Notes: generated by a model from the letters alone, not told the origin. DNA of 64,000 nucleotides from Roseiarcus sp963709185 (GCA_963709185.1 CAVPVQ010000022.1:1-64000); one strand, 5' to 3'. Shown: positions 44,161 through 53,967, numbered from the stretch's first letter. Numbers and translations are program-made.

Positions 44161-45156
44161 CTACAGCATGCTCGGCAGCACCCGGTCGGGCGGGCGGTGG
44201 CCGTCGATGAAGGTCTTGATGTTGACGATGACCTTGTCGCCCATGTCGTTGCGGCCCTCGCGGGTCGCCGAACCCATATGGGGCAGGAGCAGCACCTTGC
44301 CGCTTTCGGCGAGCCGGATCAGCTTCTCCGATACGGCGGGCGCGTGTTCGAACACGTCGAGGCCGGCGCCGGCGATTTCATCGGCCTCCAGCATGCGGGT
44401 CAGGGCGTTTTCGTCGATCACCTCGCCGCGCGCCGTGTTGACGATGATCGCGTCGGGCCGCAGATATTTGAGGCGCCGCGCCGACAGCAAGTGATAGGTC
44501 GCCGGCGTGTGCGGGCAATTGACCGAGACGATGTCCATCCGCGCCAGCATCTGGTCGAGCGAATCCCAATAGGTCGCCTCCAGCGCCTCCTCGACGTCGG
44601 CGGGCAGGCGCCGGCGGTTGTGATAGTGGATCGACAGGCCGAAGGCGCGGGCGCGCCGGGCGAGCGCCTGGCCGATCCGCCCCATGCCGAGAATACCCAG
44701 GCGCTTGCCGGTGATCCGCCGCCCGAGCATCCAGGTCGGCGACCAGCCGTCCCAGCGGCCGTCCGGAATGATCCGCGCGCCTTCCACCAGGCGTCGCGAG
44801 ACGGACAGGATCAGCGCCATGGTCATGTCGGCGGTGTCGTCGGTCAGCACGCCGGGCGTGTTGGTGACGGTAATGCCGCGCCGCAGGGCGGAGGTGACGT
44901 CGATGTTGTCGACGCCGTTGCCGAAATTGGCGATCAGCTTCATCTGCTCGCCCGCCTGGGCGATCATGCCGGCGTTGATCTGGTCGGTGATGGTCGGCAC
45001 GAGCACGTCCGCCTCGCGCATCGCTTCGGCGATCTGGCTCTCGCTCATCGGCTGGTCGTCGACGTTCAGCCGCGCGTCGAACAGTTCGCGCATGCGGGTT
45101 TCGACGAGATCGGGCAGCCGGCGCGTCACGACGACGAGGGGTTTCTTTTTTGTCAT
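44161..45156 (-). CDS. D-isomer-specific 2-hydroxyacid dehydrogenase (glyoxylate/hydroxypyruvate reductase type)
   Basis: 331 residues. NAD-binding GILGMGRIGQALARRARAFG, then NCPHTPATYHLLSARRL, the catalytic Arg in VNTARGEVIDENAL, the Glu in AGAGLDVFEHAP and the His in LLPHMGSATRE are all present. It reduces glyoxylate or hydroxypyruvate, or oxidises D-glycerate; the preferred substrate is not decided by sequence. ATG 45156 has GGGGG 8 bases upstream. The long open frame that continues to 46185 is antisense to other genes and not coding. Confidence 0.9.
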   Translation of the reverse strand: MTKKKPLVVVTRRLPDLVETRMRELFDARLNVDDQPMSESQIAEAMREADVLVPTITDQINAGMIAQAGEQMKLIANFGNGVDNIDVTSALRRGITVTNTPGVLTDDTADMTMALILSVSRRLVEGARIIPDGRWDGWSPTWMLGRRITGKRLGILGMGRIGQALARRARAFGLSIHYHNRRRLPADVEEALEATYWDSLDQMLARMDIVSVNCPHTPATYHLLSARRLKYLRPDAIIVNTARGEVIDENALTRMLEADEIAGAGLDVFEHAPAVSEKLIRLAESGKVLLLPHMGSATREGRNDMGDKVIVNIKTFIDGHRPPDRVLPSML

Positions 45157-45381
45157 ATCGACGCCCCCTTTCGGATCGATGATCCGGCCCGTGCGAACCG
45201 CCCCGCGTTCACCAAATCCGCCCTCCGTTTTGGCGGCTTTACGCCTCGTTAACGCCGACGGCGGCAGATGGGTTATGACGGCGCGAGCCGTCGCACGCGC
45301 CCTGACTCGGCACGGCCTCTCTAACAGATGGCGGGGCAAAGACAAGGACGGCGGACGCGTTGCAATGGTGACGGGGGCGGG

Positions 45382-45954
45382 ATGAGACCGGACGACTTTC
45401 CGATGATCTGGCGGCTGCTGCGAGCGGCGCCGTTCTTGTTCATGTCGGCGCTCCTGCTGGCTTCGCCGGCGACGGCGGCGTTCGCCCAGCAAACGGCGAC
45501 GGTGACCGGCCTGCAGACCGGGAGCGTGACCGGCCTGCCGGTGCCTCGCTACGTCAGCTTGAAAACCAGCCGGGTCAATCTGCGCGAAGGTCCGTCGATG
45601 GATCACGCCACGACCTGGGTGTTCCAGCGCGAAGGCTTGCCGGTGCAGATCACCGCGGAATTTGAAACCTGGCGCAAAGTGCGCGATTCGGAGGGCACCG
45701 AAGGCTGGGTGCTGCATTCGCTCCTTTCGGGGCGGCGTACCGCCCTGGTCGCGCCTTGGAAGAAGAACGAGAATTTCAAAATCTTCACGCGGGCCAGCGA
45801 AACCGCCGACCTCGCCGCGATCTTGCAGTCCGGGGTCATCGGCAGTATCCGGAGCTGCGACGGCGCCTGGTGCCTGATCGATGGCGACGGGTTCAAGGGC
45901 TATATCAAGCAGTCGAATCTCTGGGGCGTGGATCCTGGCGACAAGATCGAATAG
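45382..45954 (+). CDS. Secreted SH3-like (DUF1058-type) domain protein
   Basis: 190 residues with a signal peptide (APFLFMSALLLASPATAAFA). Two bacterial SH3 repeats follow: TSRVNLREGPSMDHATTWVF ... EGTEGWVLHSLLSG, and LQSGVIGSIRSCDGAWCLID ... GYIKQSNLWG. Such domains usually bind peptidoglycan or peptides in the periplasm. The start is ATG 45382 behind a GGGGGCGGG stretch. The end overlaps the annotated start of regB. Confidence 0.87.
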   Translation: MRPDDFPMIWRLLRAAPFLFMSALLLASPATAAFAQQTATVTGLQTGSVTGLPVPRYVSLKTSRVNLREGPSMDHATTWVFQREGLPVQITAEFETWRKVRDSEGTEGWVLHSLLSGRRTALVAPWKKNENFKIFTRASETADLAAILQSGVIGSIRSCDGAWCLIDGDGFKGYIKQSNLWGVDPGDKIE

Positions 45955-47353
45955 ACGCGCTCTTCCCGATTGGGTCGGCGCCTGGCGGCCATCGCCGGCG
46001 CCGGACCCGGCGGGCGACGATTTCGGCCAGCGGGCGCGCCGGCTGCGCGTCGATACGCTGATCCGGCTGCGGTGGCTGGCGGTGGCCGGCCAGTCGGCCG
46101 CCGTTCTGGTCACCCGCGTCGGCCTTGGCTTCGACCTGCCGATCGTCGGGTGCTTCCTGTGCGTCGCCACATCGGCGCTGCTCAATTTCGGGCTGCGGCT
46201 GCGTTTCCCGATCAGTCAGCGGCTCGACGATCGGTGGGCGGCGAGGATTCTCGGCTTCGACATCCTGCAGCTCGCCGCGCTGCTGTTCCTGACCGGCGGC
46301 GTGATCAATCCGTTCTCGATCCTGTTTCTCGCTCCCGTCATGATTTCGGCGGCGTCGCTGCCGCTGCGGCGCACGCTCGCGCTGCTGGCGCTGACCCTGG
46401 CTTGCGCCACGGTGCTGACGTTCTGGCACCGCCCGCTGCCGTGGACCACGGACGGCGCCCTGCGTCTGCCGATGCTCTACGGCGTCGCGGTCTGGGTGGC
46501 GATCGCCGTGGGCGCCGCGTTCATCACCGTTTACGCCAACCGCGTGGCCGAAGAGGCGCGGCTGCTGGCCGGCGCGCTCAACGCCACCGAACTGGTGCTG
46601 GCGCGCGAGCAGCATCTGTCCCAGCTCGACGGCCTGGCGGCGGCGGCGGCCCATGAACTGGGCACGCCGCTGGCGACGGTGGCGCTGGTCGCCACCGAGA
46701 TGGCGCGTCAGAACCCGCCCCCCGGCGCTTTCGCCGATGATTTGCGCCTGCTCAATCAGGAGGTCGACCGCTGCCGCGCCATATTGGGCAAGCTCGCCTC
46801 GCTGGGCGAGGATGGGGCCGGGCCGCTCGACGAATTGAGCCTCAGCCATTTGATCGAAGAGATCGCCGCGCCGCACCGCCATTTCGGCGTCGCCATCGCG
46901 ATCGAACTCGATGGCCCCGGTCCGGAGCCGGTCTGCCGGCGGAATCCCGGCATGCTCTACGGGCTGGGCAATATCGCGGAGAACGCGGTGGACTTCGCCA
47001 GCCAGCGGGTGAGCATCCGCGCCTCGTGGAGCGGCGAGACGGTGACGATCGTCATCGCCGACGATGGACCGGGCGTCGCCGCGCATGTCCTGGCGCGGAT
47101 GGGCGAGCCCTATATCGCCGCGCGGGGCGCGGCCCAGGAAGAGCGGCGCGAGACCGGCGGCGGCCTCGGCCTCGGCCTGTTCATCGCCAAGACGCTGCTC
47201 GAGCGGTCCGGGGGCGAATTGACCATCGTCAACGCGCCGCCGCCCGACGCCGGGGCGCAGGCCGCCGTCGCCTGGCCTCGCGCGGCGTTCGAACGAGGTC
47301 GACAGCGGCGTCAACAGCCAATAGAAGAAGGCGCCATCCCTGCGGCGTCGTGA
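45881..47353 (+). CDS. regB: Redox sensor histidine kinase RegB/PrrB/ActS
   Basis: Up to 490 residues with six membrane helices. The quinone-site motif GGVINPF (GGxxNPF) lies near residue 140, and the H-box AAAAHELGTPLATVAL near 258. The redox-sensing Cys sits in QEVDRCRAIL near 297, and ATP-site motifs are NIAENAVDFA, DDGPGV and GGGLGLGLFIAKTLL. RegB signals to RegA when the quinone pool becomes reduced. ATG 45881 lies 74 bases inside the SH3 gene; the true start may be an alternative codon near 45930, because the conserved part starts at GQRARRLRVDTL. Confidence 0.92.
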   Translation: MATGSRAISSSRISGAWILATRSNRRALPDWVGAWRPSPAPDPAGDDFGQRARRLRVDTLIRLRWLAVAGQSAAVLVTRVGLGFDLPIVGCFLCVATSALLNFGLRLRFPISQRLDDRWAARILGFDILQLAALLFLTGGVINPFSILFLAPVMISAASLPLRRTLALLALTLACATVLTFWHRPLPWTTDGALRLPMLYGVAVWVAIAVGAAFITVYANRVAEEARLLAGALNATELVLAREQHLSQLDGLAAAAAHELGTPLATVALVATEMARQNPPPGAFADDLRLLNQEVDRCRAILGKLASLGEDGAGPLDELSLSHLIEEIAAPHRHFGVAIAIELDGPGPEPVCRRNPGMLYGLGNIAENAVDFASQRVSIRASWSGETVTIVIADDGPGVAAHVLARMGEPYIAARGAAQEERRETGGGLGLGLFIAKTLLERSGGELTIVNAPPPDAGAQAAVAWPRAAFERGRQRRQQPIEEGAIPAAS

Positions 47354-47390
47354 GTGAAGCCGCCATCGGGTGGCGTTGCGAGCTCAAGCC

Positions 47391-47966
47391 ATGGAACGAT
47401 CGGGGGAAATCCGCGCTGCGACCGTATCCGAGGCGCCCTTGGGCGACCGGTCGCTGCTGATCGTCGACGACGACAAGCCGTTCGCGGCTCGTCTGGCGCG
47501 GGCGATGGAGTCGCGCGGGTTCGTCGTCGAGACGGCGGGCGGGGTCGTCGAAGGGCTCGGCGCGATCGCGGTCCGCGCGCCCGCCTTCGCGGTCATCGAT
47601 CTCAGGCTCGGCGACGGCAGCGGGCTCGATGTGATGCGCGCGCTGCAGGCGGCGCGGCCGCCGGCCCGCGCGATCATTCTGACCGGCTACGGCGCGATCG
47701 CCACAGCGGTCACGGCGGTGAAGCTCGGCGCCTTCGACTATCTGGCCAAGCCGGTCGATGCCGACGAGATCACCGCCGCGCTGACCGGCGCCCATGGCGC
47801 GCGTCCCCCGGGGGCCGAACTTCCGATGTCTGCCGACCGCGCGCGCTGGGAGCATATCCAGCGCATCTACGAATCGTGCGAGCGCAATGTGTCGGAGACG
47901 GCGCGCCAGTTGAATATGCACCGGCGGACGCTGCAGCGCATTCTGGCCAAGCGCGCGCCGCGCTGA
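47391..47966 (+). CDS. regA: Redox response regulator RegA/PrrA/ActR
   Basis: 191 residues. Receiver domain: LLIVDDDKPFAARLARAM, phosphoacceptor Asp in FAVIDLRLGDGSGLDV, ILTGYGAIATAVTAVKLGA, and YLAKPVDADE. A short linker leads to the Fis-like helix-turn-helix NVSETARQLNMHRRTLQRILAKR, highly conserved in RegA. It activates photosynthesis, respiration, nitrogen- or carbon-fixation genes depending on the host. It begins 37 bases after regB; ATG 47391 is preferred. Confidence 0.93.
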   Translation: MERSGEIRAATVSEAPLGDRSLLIVDDDKPFAARLARAMESRGFVVETAGGVVEGLGAIAVRAPAFAVIDLRLGDGSGLDVMRALQAARPPARAIILTGYGAIATAVTAVKLGAFDYLAKPVDADEITAALTGAHGARPPGAELPMSADRARWEHIQRIYESCERNVSETARQLNMHRRTLQRILAKRAPR

Positions 47967-48132
47967 GGCGGCGCGAACGCCCCCTCCGCTTTTGATGACC
48001 GGCGCGGACCCGCCCGCCCGCCGCTGCGCAAAAATGCGCCACGGCGCCTAAAGGTTGCGCGCAATGCTGTGACCGGACCCCCGTTTCTGCCGCGTCGCGG
48101 CGGCAAAGCGGCGGCGGGCGCCCCGGCCCCGG

Positions 48133-48147
48133 TGGCATAGGGCTTGC
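48133..48147 (+). promoter_or_regulatory. Sigma-54 promoter of the urt operon
   Basis: TGGCATA-GGGC-TTGC matches the -24/-12 pattern TGGCACG-N4-TTGC, with exact spacing and two changes. Start of transcription would be near 48159, about 63 bases before urtA. Sigma-54 control with NtrC is the usual nitrogen regulation of urea uptake. I could not identify a clear NtrC site. Confidence 0.65.
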
Positions 48148-48221
48148 GTGGTGCTGGCGCCCCAAAGCGGGCGTCAACCTCAAGCCGGCGTGGAACCGGC
48201 GCATCGAAGACGGGGTCTCTC

Positions 48222-49517
48222 ATGTCATTCTCAAGACGGTTTATGCTGCGCGCGGCCGGCGCGCTGGTCGGCGGGGCGGTGGCGCTCGGGGCCTTCGCCG
48301 CCAGGGCTGAGGATACGATCAAGATCGGCATTCTGCATTCGCTCTCGGGCACGATGGCGATCAGCGAAACGACGCTCAAGGACGTCATGCTGATGCTGAT
48401 CGACGAGCAGAACAAGAAAGGCGGCGTGCTCGGCAAGAAGCTCGAGGCGGTGGTCGTCGATCCCGCGTCCAACTGGCCGCTGTTCGCCGAAAAGGCGCGC
48501 GAGCTGATCTCCAAGGACAAGGTGTCGGTGGTGTTCGGCTGCTGGACCTCGGTCTCCCGCAAGTCCGTGCTCCCGGTGTTCCAGGAGCTCGATTCCATCC
48601 TGTTCTATCCCGTGCAATACGAGGGCGAGGAATCGCAGCGCAACGTGTTCTACACCGGCGCCGCGCCGAACCAGCAGGCGATTCCGGCGGTCGACTATCT
48701 CATGAGCGCCGACGGCGGCTCGGTGAAGCGCTGGGTGCTGGAAGGCACCGACTACGTCTATCCCCGCACCACCAACAAGATCCTCGCCGCCTATCTGAAA
48801 TCCAAGGGTGTGCCGGACGAAGACGTTCTGGTCAATTACACGCCGTTCGGCTTCTCCGACTGGCAGACTGAAGTCACCAAGATCAAGGCGTTCGGCTCGG
48901 CGGGCAAAAAGACCGCGGTCGTCTCCACCATCAACGGCGACGCCAACGTTCCCTTCTACAAGGAGCTCGGCAACCAGGGAATCAAGGCGACCGACATCCC
49001 GGTGGTGGCGTTCTCAGTCGGCGAGGAAGAGCTCGCCGGCCTCGACACCAAGCCGCTGGTCGGCCATCTCGCGGCGTGGAATTATTTCCAGTCCATCGAC
49101 ACGCCGGAGAACAAGGCGTTCATCGAAAAATGGCGCGCCTTCACCAAGAATCCGAAGCGCACGTTCAACGATCCGATGGAAGCGCATGTGATCGGCTTCA
49201 ATATGTGGGTCAAGGCGGTCGAAAAGGCGGGCAGCTTCGATGCTGACAAAGTAATCGACGCGATGATCGGCGTCTCGGTGCCGAACCTGACCGGCGGCCT
49301 GTCGACGATGATGCCCAACCATCACATCACCAAGCCGGTCTATATCGGCGAAATCCAGGCCGACGGCCAGCTCAACACGGTCTGGCAGACGCCCGGCACG
49401 GTGGTGGCGCAGGAATGGTCGCCGTATCTGGAAGGCTCGCGCGATCTGATCGCCGACTGGCGCAAGCCGCTGTCGTGCGGCAACCTCAACGTCAAGACCG
49501 GCAAGTGCGGCGGCTGA
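48222..49517 (+). CDS. urtA: Urea ABC transporter, substrate-binding protein
   Basis: 431 residues with a Tat-like signal peptide (SRRFMLRAAGALVGGAVALGAFAARA). The mature protein has the UrtA signature: TIKIGILHSLSGTMAISE, CWTSVSRKSVLPVFQ, FYPVQYEGEE, NQQAIPAVDYLM, and the C-terminal CGNLNVKTGKCGG. It captures urea in the periplasm for UrtB-UrtE. It precedes urtB by 226 bases. Confidence 0.95.
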   Translation: MSFSRRFMLRAAGALVGGAVALGAFAARAEDTIKIGILHSLSGTMAISETTLKDVMLMLIDEQNKKGGVLGKKLEAVVVDPASNWPLFAEKARELISKDKVSVVFGCWTSVSRKSVLPVFQELDSILFYPVQYEGEESQRNVFYTGAAPNQQAIPAVDYLMSADGGSVKRWVLEGTDYVYPRTTNKILAAYLKSKGVPDEDVLVNYTPFGFSDWQTEVTKIKAFGSAGKKTAVVSTINGDANVPFYKELGNQGIKATDIPVVAFSVGEEELAGLDTKPLVGHLAAWNYFQSIDTPENKAFIEKWRAFTKNPKRTFNDPMEAHVIGFNMWVKAVEKAGSFDADKVIDAMIGVSVPNLTGGLSTMMPNHHITKPVYIGEIQADGQLNTVWQTPGTVVAQEWSPYLEGSRDLIADWRKPLSCGNLNVKTGKCGG

Positions 49518-49743
49518 CGACGCCCGCCCGGGTCGATCGCTCCCTTCGATGCGGGGAAGCGATCCGATGAAGTCTCACGAACCGGGCCCGCCGACGGCGG
49601 CGGGCTCGGGCCGGACCGGCGCCGAAGGCTGAACGCATCGACGCTCCGCCCGCGCCAGACTTCCGTTCGATTGACTTTCGCCGGTCAGCCGCCCGCCGTT
49701 CGCGGCCGGATGCGGCCCAGGCGGCGCAATAGAGAAACGACGC

Positions 49744-51346
49744 ATGACGATAGCCCGCCTGTTCGCCGCCTTGTTTCTGCTCTGCTGTTTCGGCGCCGCC
49801 GGGTCCGCGGCGCGGGCGGACGCGCTCGACGACACGCTGGCGCTGTTCCTCGACGACAAGTTTCCGCAGACCGAGAAGGCGATCGGCCAGCTCGCGGTAA
49901 GCGGCGCGCCGACGGGAACGCAGATTCTCGAAGCGCTCGCCGACAACCGGCTGTTCATCGACAAGGCTTCGCACGTCATCGTCTTCAAGAACGCCGCCGG
50001 CGACATTTTCAGCGCCAGGACCGGCGAGAAGGCGAGCAACGTCAATCCCGACGCGCTCAAGAAGGTGCGCGTCAACAACGCGTTGCGCAGCGCCATCGAC
50101 GCGGCGATGGGCTCGATGACGCTCGCCTCTCCCGATCCGGCCAAACGCATCGCGGGCGCCGACGCGGTGTTCAAATCCCACGACGCCAAGGACCTGCCTG
50201 CCGTCGACGCGGCGCTTGCCAGGGAAAAAGACGCGGGCGCCGCTCAAGCCTTGCGTCAGGCGCGCGCCGCGATCCTCGTGCTCAGTACCCGAAGCTCCCG
50301 AGGCTGACCGCCTGGCGGCCGTCGAGGCCCTGAAACAGCGCGCCGACCAGGACGCGCAAGGCCTGCTCGACGAAATGACGCAAAAGGCCGGCGAGGGCCC
50401 GCTCAAGGCGGCGGGTCTCGCGGCCCTGGCGTCGATCAAGTCCCGTCTCGCGCTTTGGGATATCGTCCAAAACCTCTGGTACGGCCTGTCGGCTTCGTCG
50501 GTCCTGCTGCTCGCCGCGATCGGCCTGGCGATCACCTTCGGCGTCATGGGCGTCATCAACATGGCGCATGGCGAAATGGTGATGCTCGGCGCCTACGCCA
50601 CCTTCATCGTGCAAAGCCTGCTGCCGCCGCAATTCGCCCAATGGTCGCTCGCCATCGCCATACCCTTGGCCTTCGTCGTCGCGGGATGCATGGGCATCCT
50701 GATCGAGCGGCTGGTGATCCGCTTCCTCTACGGCCGGCCGTTGGAGACGCTGCTCGCCACCTGGGGCGTTTCGCTGATCCTGCAGCAGCTCGTGCGCACC
50801 ATCTTCGGCGCCAACAACCGCCAGGTCAGCGCGCCCGCTTTCATGTCGGGTTCGATCAAGGTCGGGGGCATCGAAATAACAACTGGACGGCTGTGGATCA
50901 TCGTGCTCGCCATCGCCGTCTTCACTGCGCTGCAATTGCTGCTGCGCGCGACATCGTTCGGGCTGCGGATGCGCGCGGTGACGCAAAACCGGCGGATGGC
51001 GGCGGCGATGGGCATTTCGACCGGGCGCATCGACATGCTCGCCTTCGGCCTCGGCTCGGGGATCGCCGGCATCGCCGGCGTCGCGCTGTCGCAGATCGAC
51101 AATGTCTCGCCCAATCTCGGCCAGGGCTACATCATCGACAGCTTCATGGTGGTGGTGCTCGGCGGCGTCGGCAATCTGTGGGGCACGCTGCTCGGCGCCC
51201 TCACGCTCGGGGTCGCCAACAAGCTGCTGGAGCCGTTCGTCGGCGCGGTGCTCGGCAAGATCATGCTGCTGGTGTTCATCATCCTGTTCATCCAGAAGCG
51301 CCCGCGCGGCCTGTTCGCGCTGAAGGGCCGGGCGGTGGAGGCATGA
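49744..51346 (+). pseudogene. urtB: Urea ABC transporter permease UrtB, split by a one-base frameshift
   Basis: Two overlapping frames together make a complete UrtB. The first (49744-50307) has a signal peptide and the UrtB-specific periplasmic domain (ALDDTLALFLDDKFPQTEKAIG ... SPDPAKRIAGADAVFKS). The second, open to 51346, continues with EAPEADRLAAVEALK, then the LivH-like permease (AAIGLAITFGVMGVINMAHGEM, VLGGVGNLWGTLLGA). The break is at the C-run 50288-50290: removing one C gives VLSTEAPEAD and an uninterrupted 533-residue protein. As written, the permease would not be made from the urtB start. All other urt genes are intact, so a sequencing error or very recent mutation is likely. Confidence 0.9.
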
Positions 51347-52497
51347 CCGGCTTTCGTTTCCTCGCCCACGACCGGCTGGGCCTCGCCTTCATCGCTCTCA
51401 TGCTCGCGGCGGCGATTGTCGTGCCCGTGCTCGCGCTCGCCGTTCCCCCTGGCTCCGCCTTCGCCATTCCGCCCTATGTCGTGGCGCTGATGGGCAAATA
51501 TCTGTGCTACGCGCTGCTCGCGCTGGCGCTCGATCTGGTGTGGGGCTATTGCGGCATTCTCTCGCTCGGCCATGGCGCCTTCTTCGCGCTCGGCGGCTAT
51601 GCGATGGGCATGTATCTGATGCGCCAGATCGGAACGCGCGGCGTCTACGCCAATCCGATCCTGCCCGACTTCATGGTGTTCCTGAACTGGAAGGAGCTGC
51701 CGATCCCCTGGTGGGGCTTCAATTTCTTCCCCTATGCGATGGCGATGGTGATGCTCGTGCCGGGGGTCCTCGCCTTCGCGTTCGGCTGGTTCGCCTTTCG
51801 CTCGCGGGTCACCGGCGTCTATCTCTCGATCATCACCCAGGCGCTCACCTATGCGCTGAAGCTCGCCTTCTTCCGCAACGATTTCGGCTTCGGCGGCAAC
51901 AACGGTCTGACCGATTTCAAGGACATCGTCGGCTTCAACGTGCAGGCGGGGGCGACGAGGGTGGCGCTGTTCTCGATCTCGGCGCTCGCGCTGGTCGCCG
52001 CGTTCATCCTCGCCAAGGCGATCGTCACCTCGAAATACGGCAAGGCGCTGATCGCGGTGCGCGACGCCGAGAGCCGGGTGCGCTTCCTCGGCTACCGCGT
52101 CGAAAACTACAAGCTGTTCGTATGGGTCGTTTCCGCGGTGATCGCCGGCATCGCGGGCGCGCTTTATGTGCCGCAGGTCGGCATCATCAATCCGTCGGAA
52201 TACGACCCCGGCAATTCGATCGAGGCGGTGATCTGGGTGGCGGTCGGCGGGCGCGGCACGCTGGTCGGCGCGGCGCTCGGCGCGGTCGTGGTCAATTTCG
52301 CCAAGACCTATTTCACCGCCGCGTTCCCCGAATACTGGCTGTTCGGCCTCGGCGCGCTGTTCGTGCTGGTCACGCTGTTCCTGCCCAAGGGCATCCTCGG
52401 CTGGTTCGCCGGCTTGCGCCGCGGACCGACCCAGGCGCCGCCCGCTTCGCTCGCCGAACAGGCGGAGATCGCCGAACAGGGCGGGAGCGCCCAATGA
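51343..52497 (+). CDS. urtC: Urea ABC transporter permease UrtC
   Basis: 384 residues, a LivM-type permease with about ten membrane helices. YALLALALDLVWGYCGILSLGHGAFFALGGYAMGMYL, TGVYLSIITQALTYAL, and DFGFGGNNGLTDFKDI are UrtC markers. The start overlaps the urtB stop by four bases, and its own stop overlaps urtD by four bases. Confidence 0.95.
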   Translation: MTGFRFLAHDRLGLAFIALMLAAAIVVPVLALAVPPGSAFAIPPYVVALMGKYLCYALLALALDLVWGYCGILSLGHGAFFALGGYAMGMYLMRQIGTRGVYANPILPDFMVFLNWKELPIPWWGFNFFPYAMAMVMLVPGVLAFAFGWFAFRSRVTGVYLSIITQALTYALKLAFFRNDFGFGGNNGLTDFKDIVGFNVQAGATRVALFSISALALVAAFILAKAIVTSKYGKALIAVRDAESRVRFLGYRVENYKLFVWVVSAVIAGIAGALYVPQVGIINPSEYDPGNSIEAVIWVAVGGRGTLVGAALGAVVVNFAKTYFTAAFPEYWLFGLGALFVLVTLFLPKGILGWFAGLRRGPTQAPPASLAEQAEIAEQGGSAQ

Positions 52498-53258
52498 TCG
52501 GCGCCGACGATCCCAAACTCACCAGCACGCTGCTCTATCTCGATGGCGTCAGCGTGTCGTTCGACGGCTACAAGGCGCTGCGCGGCCTGTCGCTGATCCT
52601 CGCGCCCGGCGAAATGCGCGCGATCATCGGCCCCAATGGCGCGGGCAAGACGACGATGATGGACGTCATCACCGGCAAGACGCGGCCCGACGAGGGCGAC
52701 GTCTATTTCGACGGGCGCCATAACCTGCTGCAACTCGACGAGGCCGAAATCGCCCAGCTCGGCGTCGGCCGGAAGTTCCAGAAGCCGACGGTGTTCGAGA
52801 ACCACACGGTGTCGGATAATATCCTGCTGGCCGCCAAGGCTCCGCGCGAGGTGTTCGCCACGCTGTTCGGCGGCGCGCGGGCGGCCGAGCAGGCGGCGAT
52901 CGACCGCATCCTCGACGTGACCCGGCTGACCGACCACCGCGGCCGCCTCGGCGGCGCGCTCTCGCACGGGCAGAAGCAATGGCTGGAGATCGGCATGCTG
53001 CTGGCGCAGGACCCCAAGCTGCTGCTGGTCGACGAGCCGGTCGCCGGCATGACCGACGCCGAGACCGCGGTGACCGCCGAACTGCTGCGCGAGATCGCGC
53101 GCGATCATTCGGTGGTGGTGGTCGAGCACGACATGGCCTTCGTGCGCGAGCTCGGCGTCAAGGTGACGGTGCTGCACGAGGGCTCGGTGCTGGCCGAAGG
53201 CTCGCTCGACCAGGTGAGCGCCGACGAGCGCGTCATCGAAGTCTATCTGGGGCGATGA
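52494..53258 (+). CDS. urtD: Urea ABC transporter ATP-binding protein UrtD
   Basis: 254 residues of the LivG type. Walker A IIGPNGAGKTTMMDVI, then GVGRKFQKPTVFE, signature ALSHGQKQWLEIGM, Walker B LLLVDEPVAGMTD and the switch His in VVVEHDMAFV. It is coupled to urtC by an ATGA overlap and followed by urtE after 4 bases. Confidence 0.95.
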   Translation: MIGADDPKLTSTLLYLDGVSVSFDGYKALRGLSLILAPGEMRAIIGPNGAGKTTMMDVITGKTRPDEGDVYFDGRHNLLQLDEAEIAQLGVGRKFQKPTVFENHTVSDNILLAAKAPREVFATLFGGARAAEQAAIDRILDVTRLTDHRGRLGGALSHGQKQWLEIGMLLAQDPKLLLVDEPVAGMTDAETAVTAELLREIARDHSVVVVEHDMAFVRELGVKVTVLHEGSVLAEGSLDQVSADERVIEVYLGR

Positions 53259-53262
53259 GCGG

Positions 53263-53958
53263 ATGCTGAGCGTCGACAACATCGACCTGTTCTACGGCGC
53301 CGCCCAGGCGCTGCGTTCGGTTTCATTGAAGGCCGAGATCGGCCGCGTCACCTGCGTGCTCGGCCGCAACGGGGTCGGCAAATCCTCGCTGCTGCGCGCC
53401 ATCGTCGGCCAGCAGCCGATCGCGTCGGGGGCGATTCAGTGGCAGGGCGAGAACATCAGCACGCTCCCGCCCTACCAGCGCGCCAAGCGCGGCATCGGCT
53501 ATGTCCCGCAGGGGCGCGAGATTTTTCCGCTGCTCACGGTGCGCGAGAACCTGATGACCGGCTTCGCCACCCAGGGCCGGGCGACCCGCTTCATCGACGA
53601 TGAGGTTTTCACCCTGTTTCCGGTGCTGTCCGAGATGATGGGCCGGCGCGGCGGCGATCTCTCCGGCGGCCAGCAGCAGCAACTGGCGATCGGCCGCGCG
53701 CTGGTGACAAGGCCAAAACTGCTGGTGCTCGACGAACCGACCGAAGGCATCCAGCCCTCGATCATCAAGGACATCGGCCGCGCCATCCTCTACCTCAGGC
53801 AGAAGGGCGAGATGGCGATCGTCATTGTCGAGCAATATTTCGAATGGGCGCGGGATCTGGCCGACGACTACGCGGTGATGGACCGCGGCGCGGTGGTGCT
53901 GGCCGGCGAGCGCCGGAACATGGTCGAGGCCGACGTGCGCAAGAAGCTGTCGGTGTAG
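53263..53958 (+). CDS. urtE: Urea ABC transporter ATP-binding protein UrtE
   Basis: 231 residues of the LivF type. Walker A VLGRNGVGKSSLLRAI, GIGYVPQGREIFPLLTV, signature LSGGQQQQLAIGRAL and Walker B LLVLDEPTEGIQPSII. It completes the urtABCDE set. A REP-like palindrome begins 10 bases after the stop and may terminate the transcript. Confidence 0.95.
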   Translation: MLSVDNIDLFYGAAQALRSVSLKAEIGRVTCVLGRNGVGKSSLLRAIVGQQPIASGAIQWQGENISTLPPYQRAKRGIGYVPQGREIFPLLTVRENLMTGFATQGRATRFIDDEVFTLFPVLSEMMGRRGGDLSGGQQQQLAIGRALVTRPKLLVLDEPTEGIQPSIIKDIGRAILYLRQKGEMAIVIVEQYFEWARDLADDYAVMDRGAVVLAGERRNMVEADVRKKLSV

Positions 53959-53967
53959 GGGGCGCGT

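Noticed and set aside
44161..46185. 674-codon minus-strand frame extending past the 2-hydroxyacid dehydrogenase
   Set aside because: Everything upstream of 45156 is antisense to the SH3 and regB genes and resembles no protein; the dehydrogenase has its own start and ribosome site.
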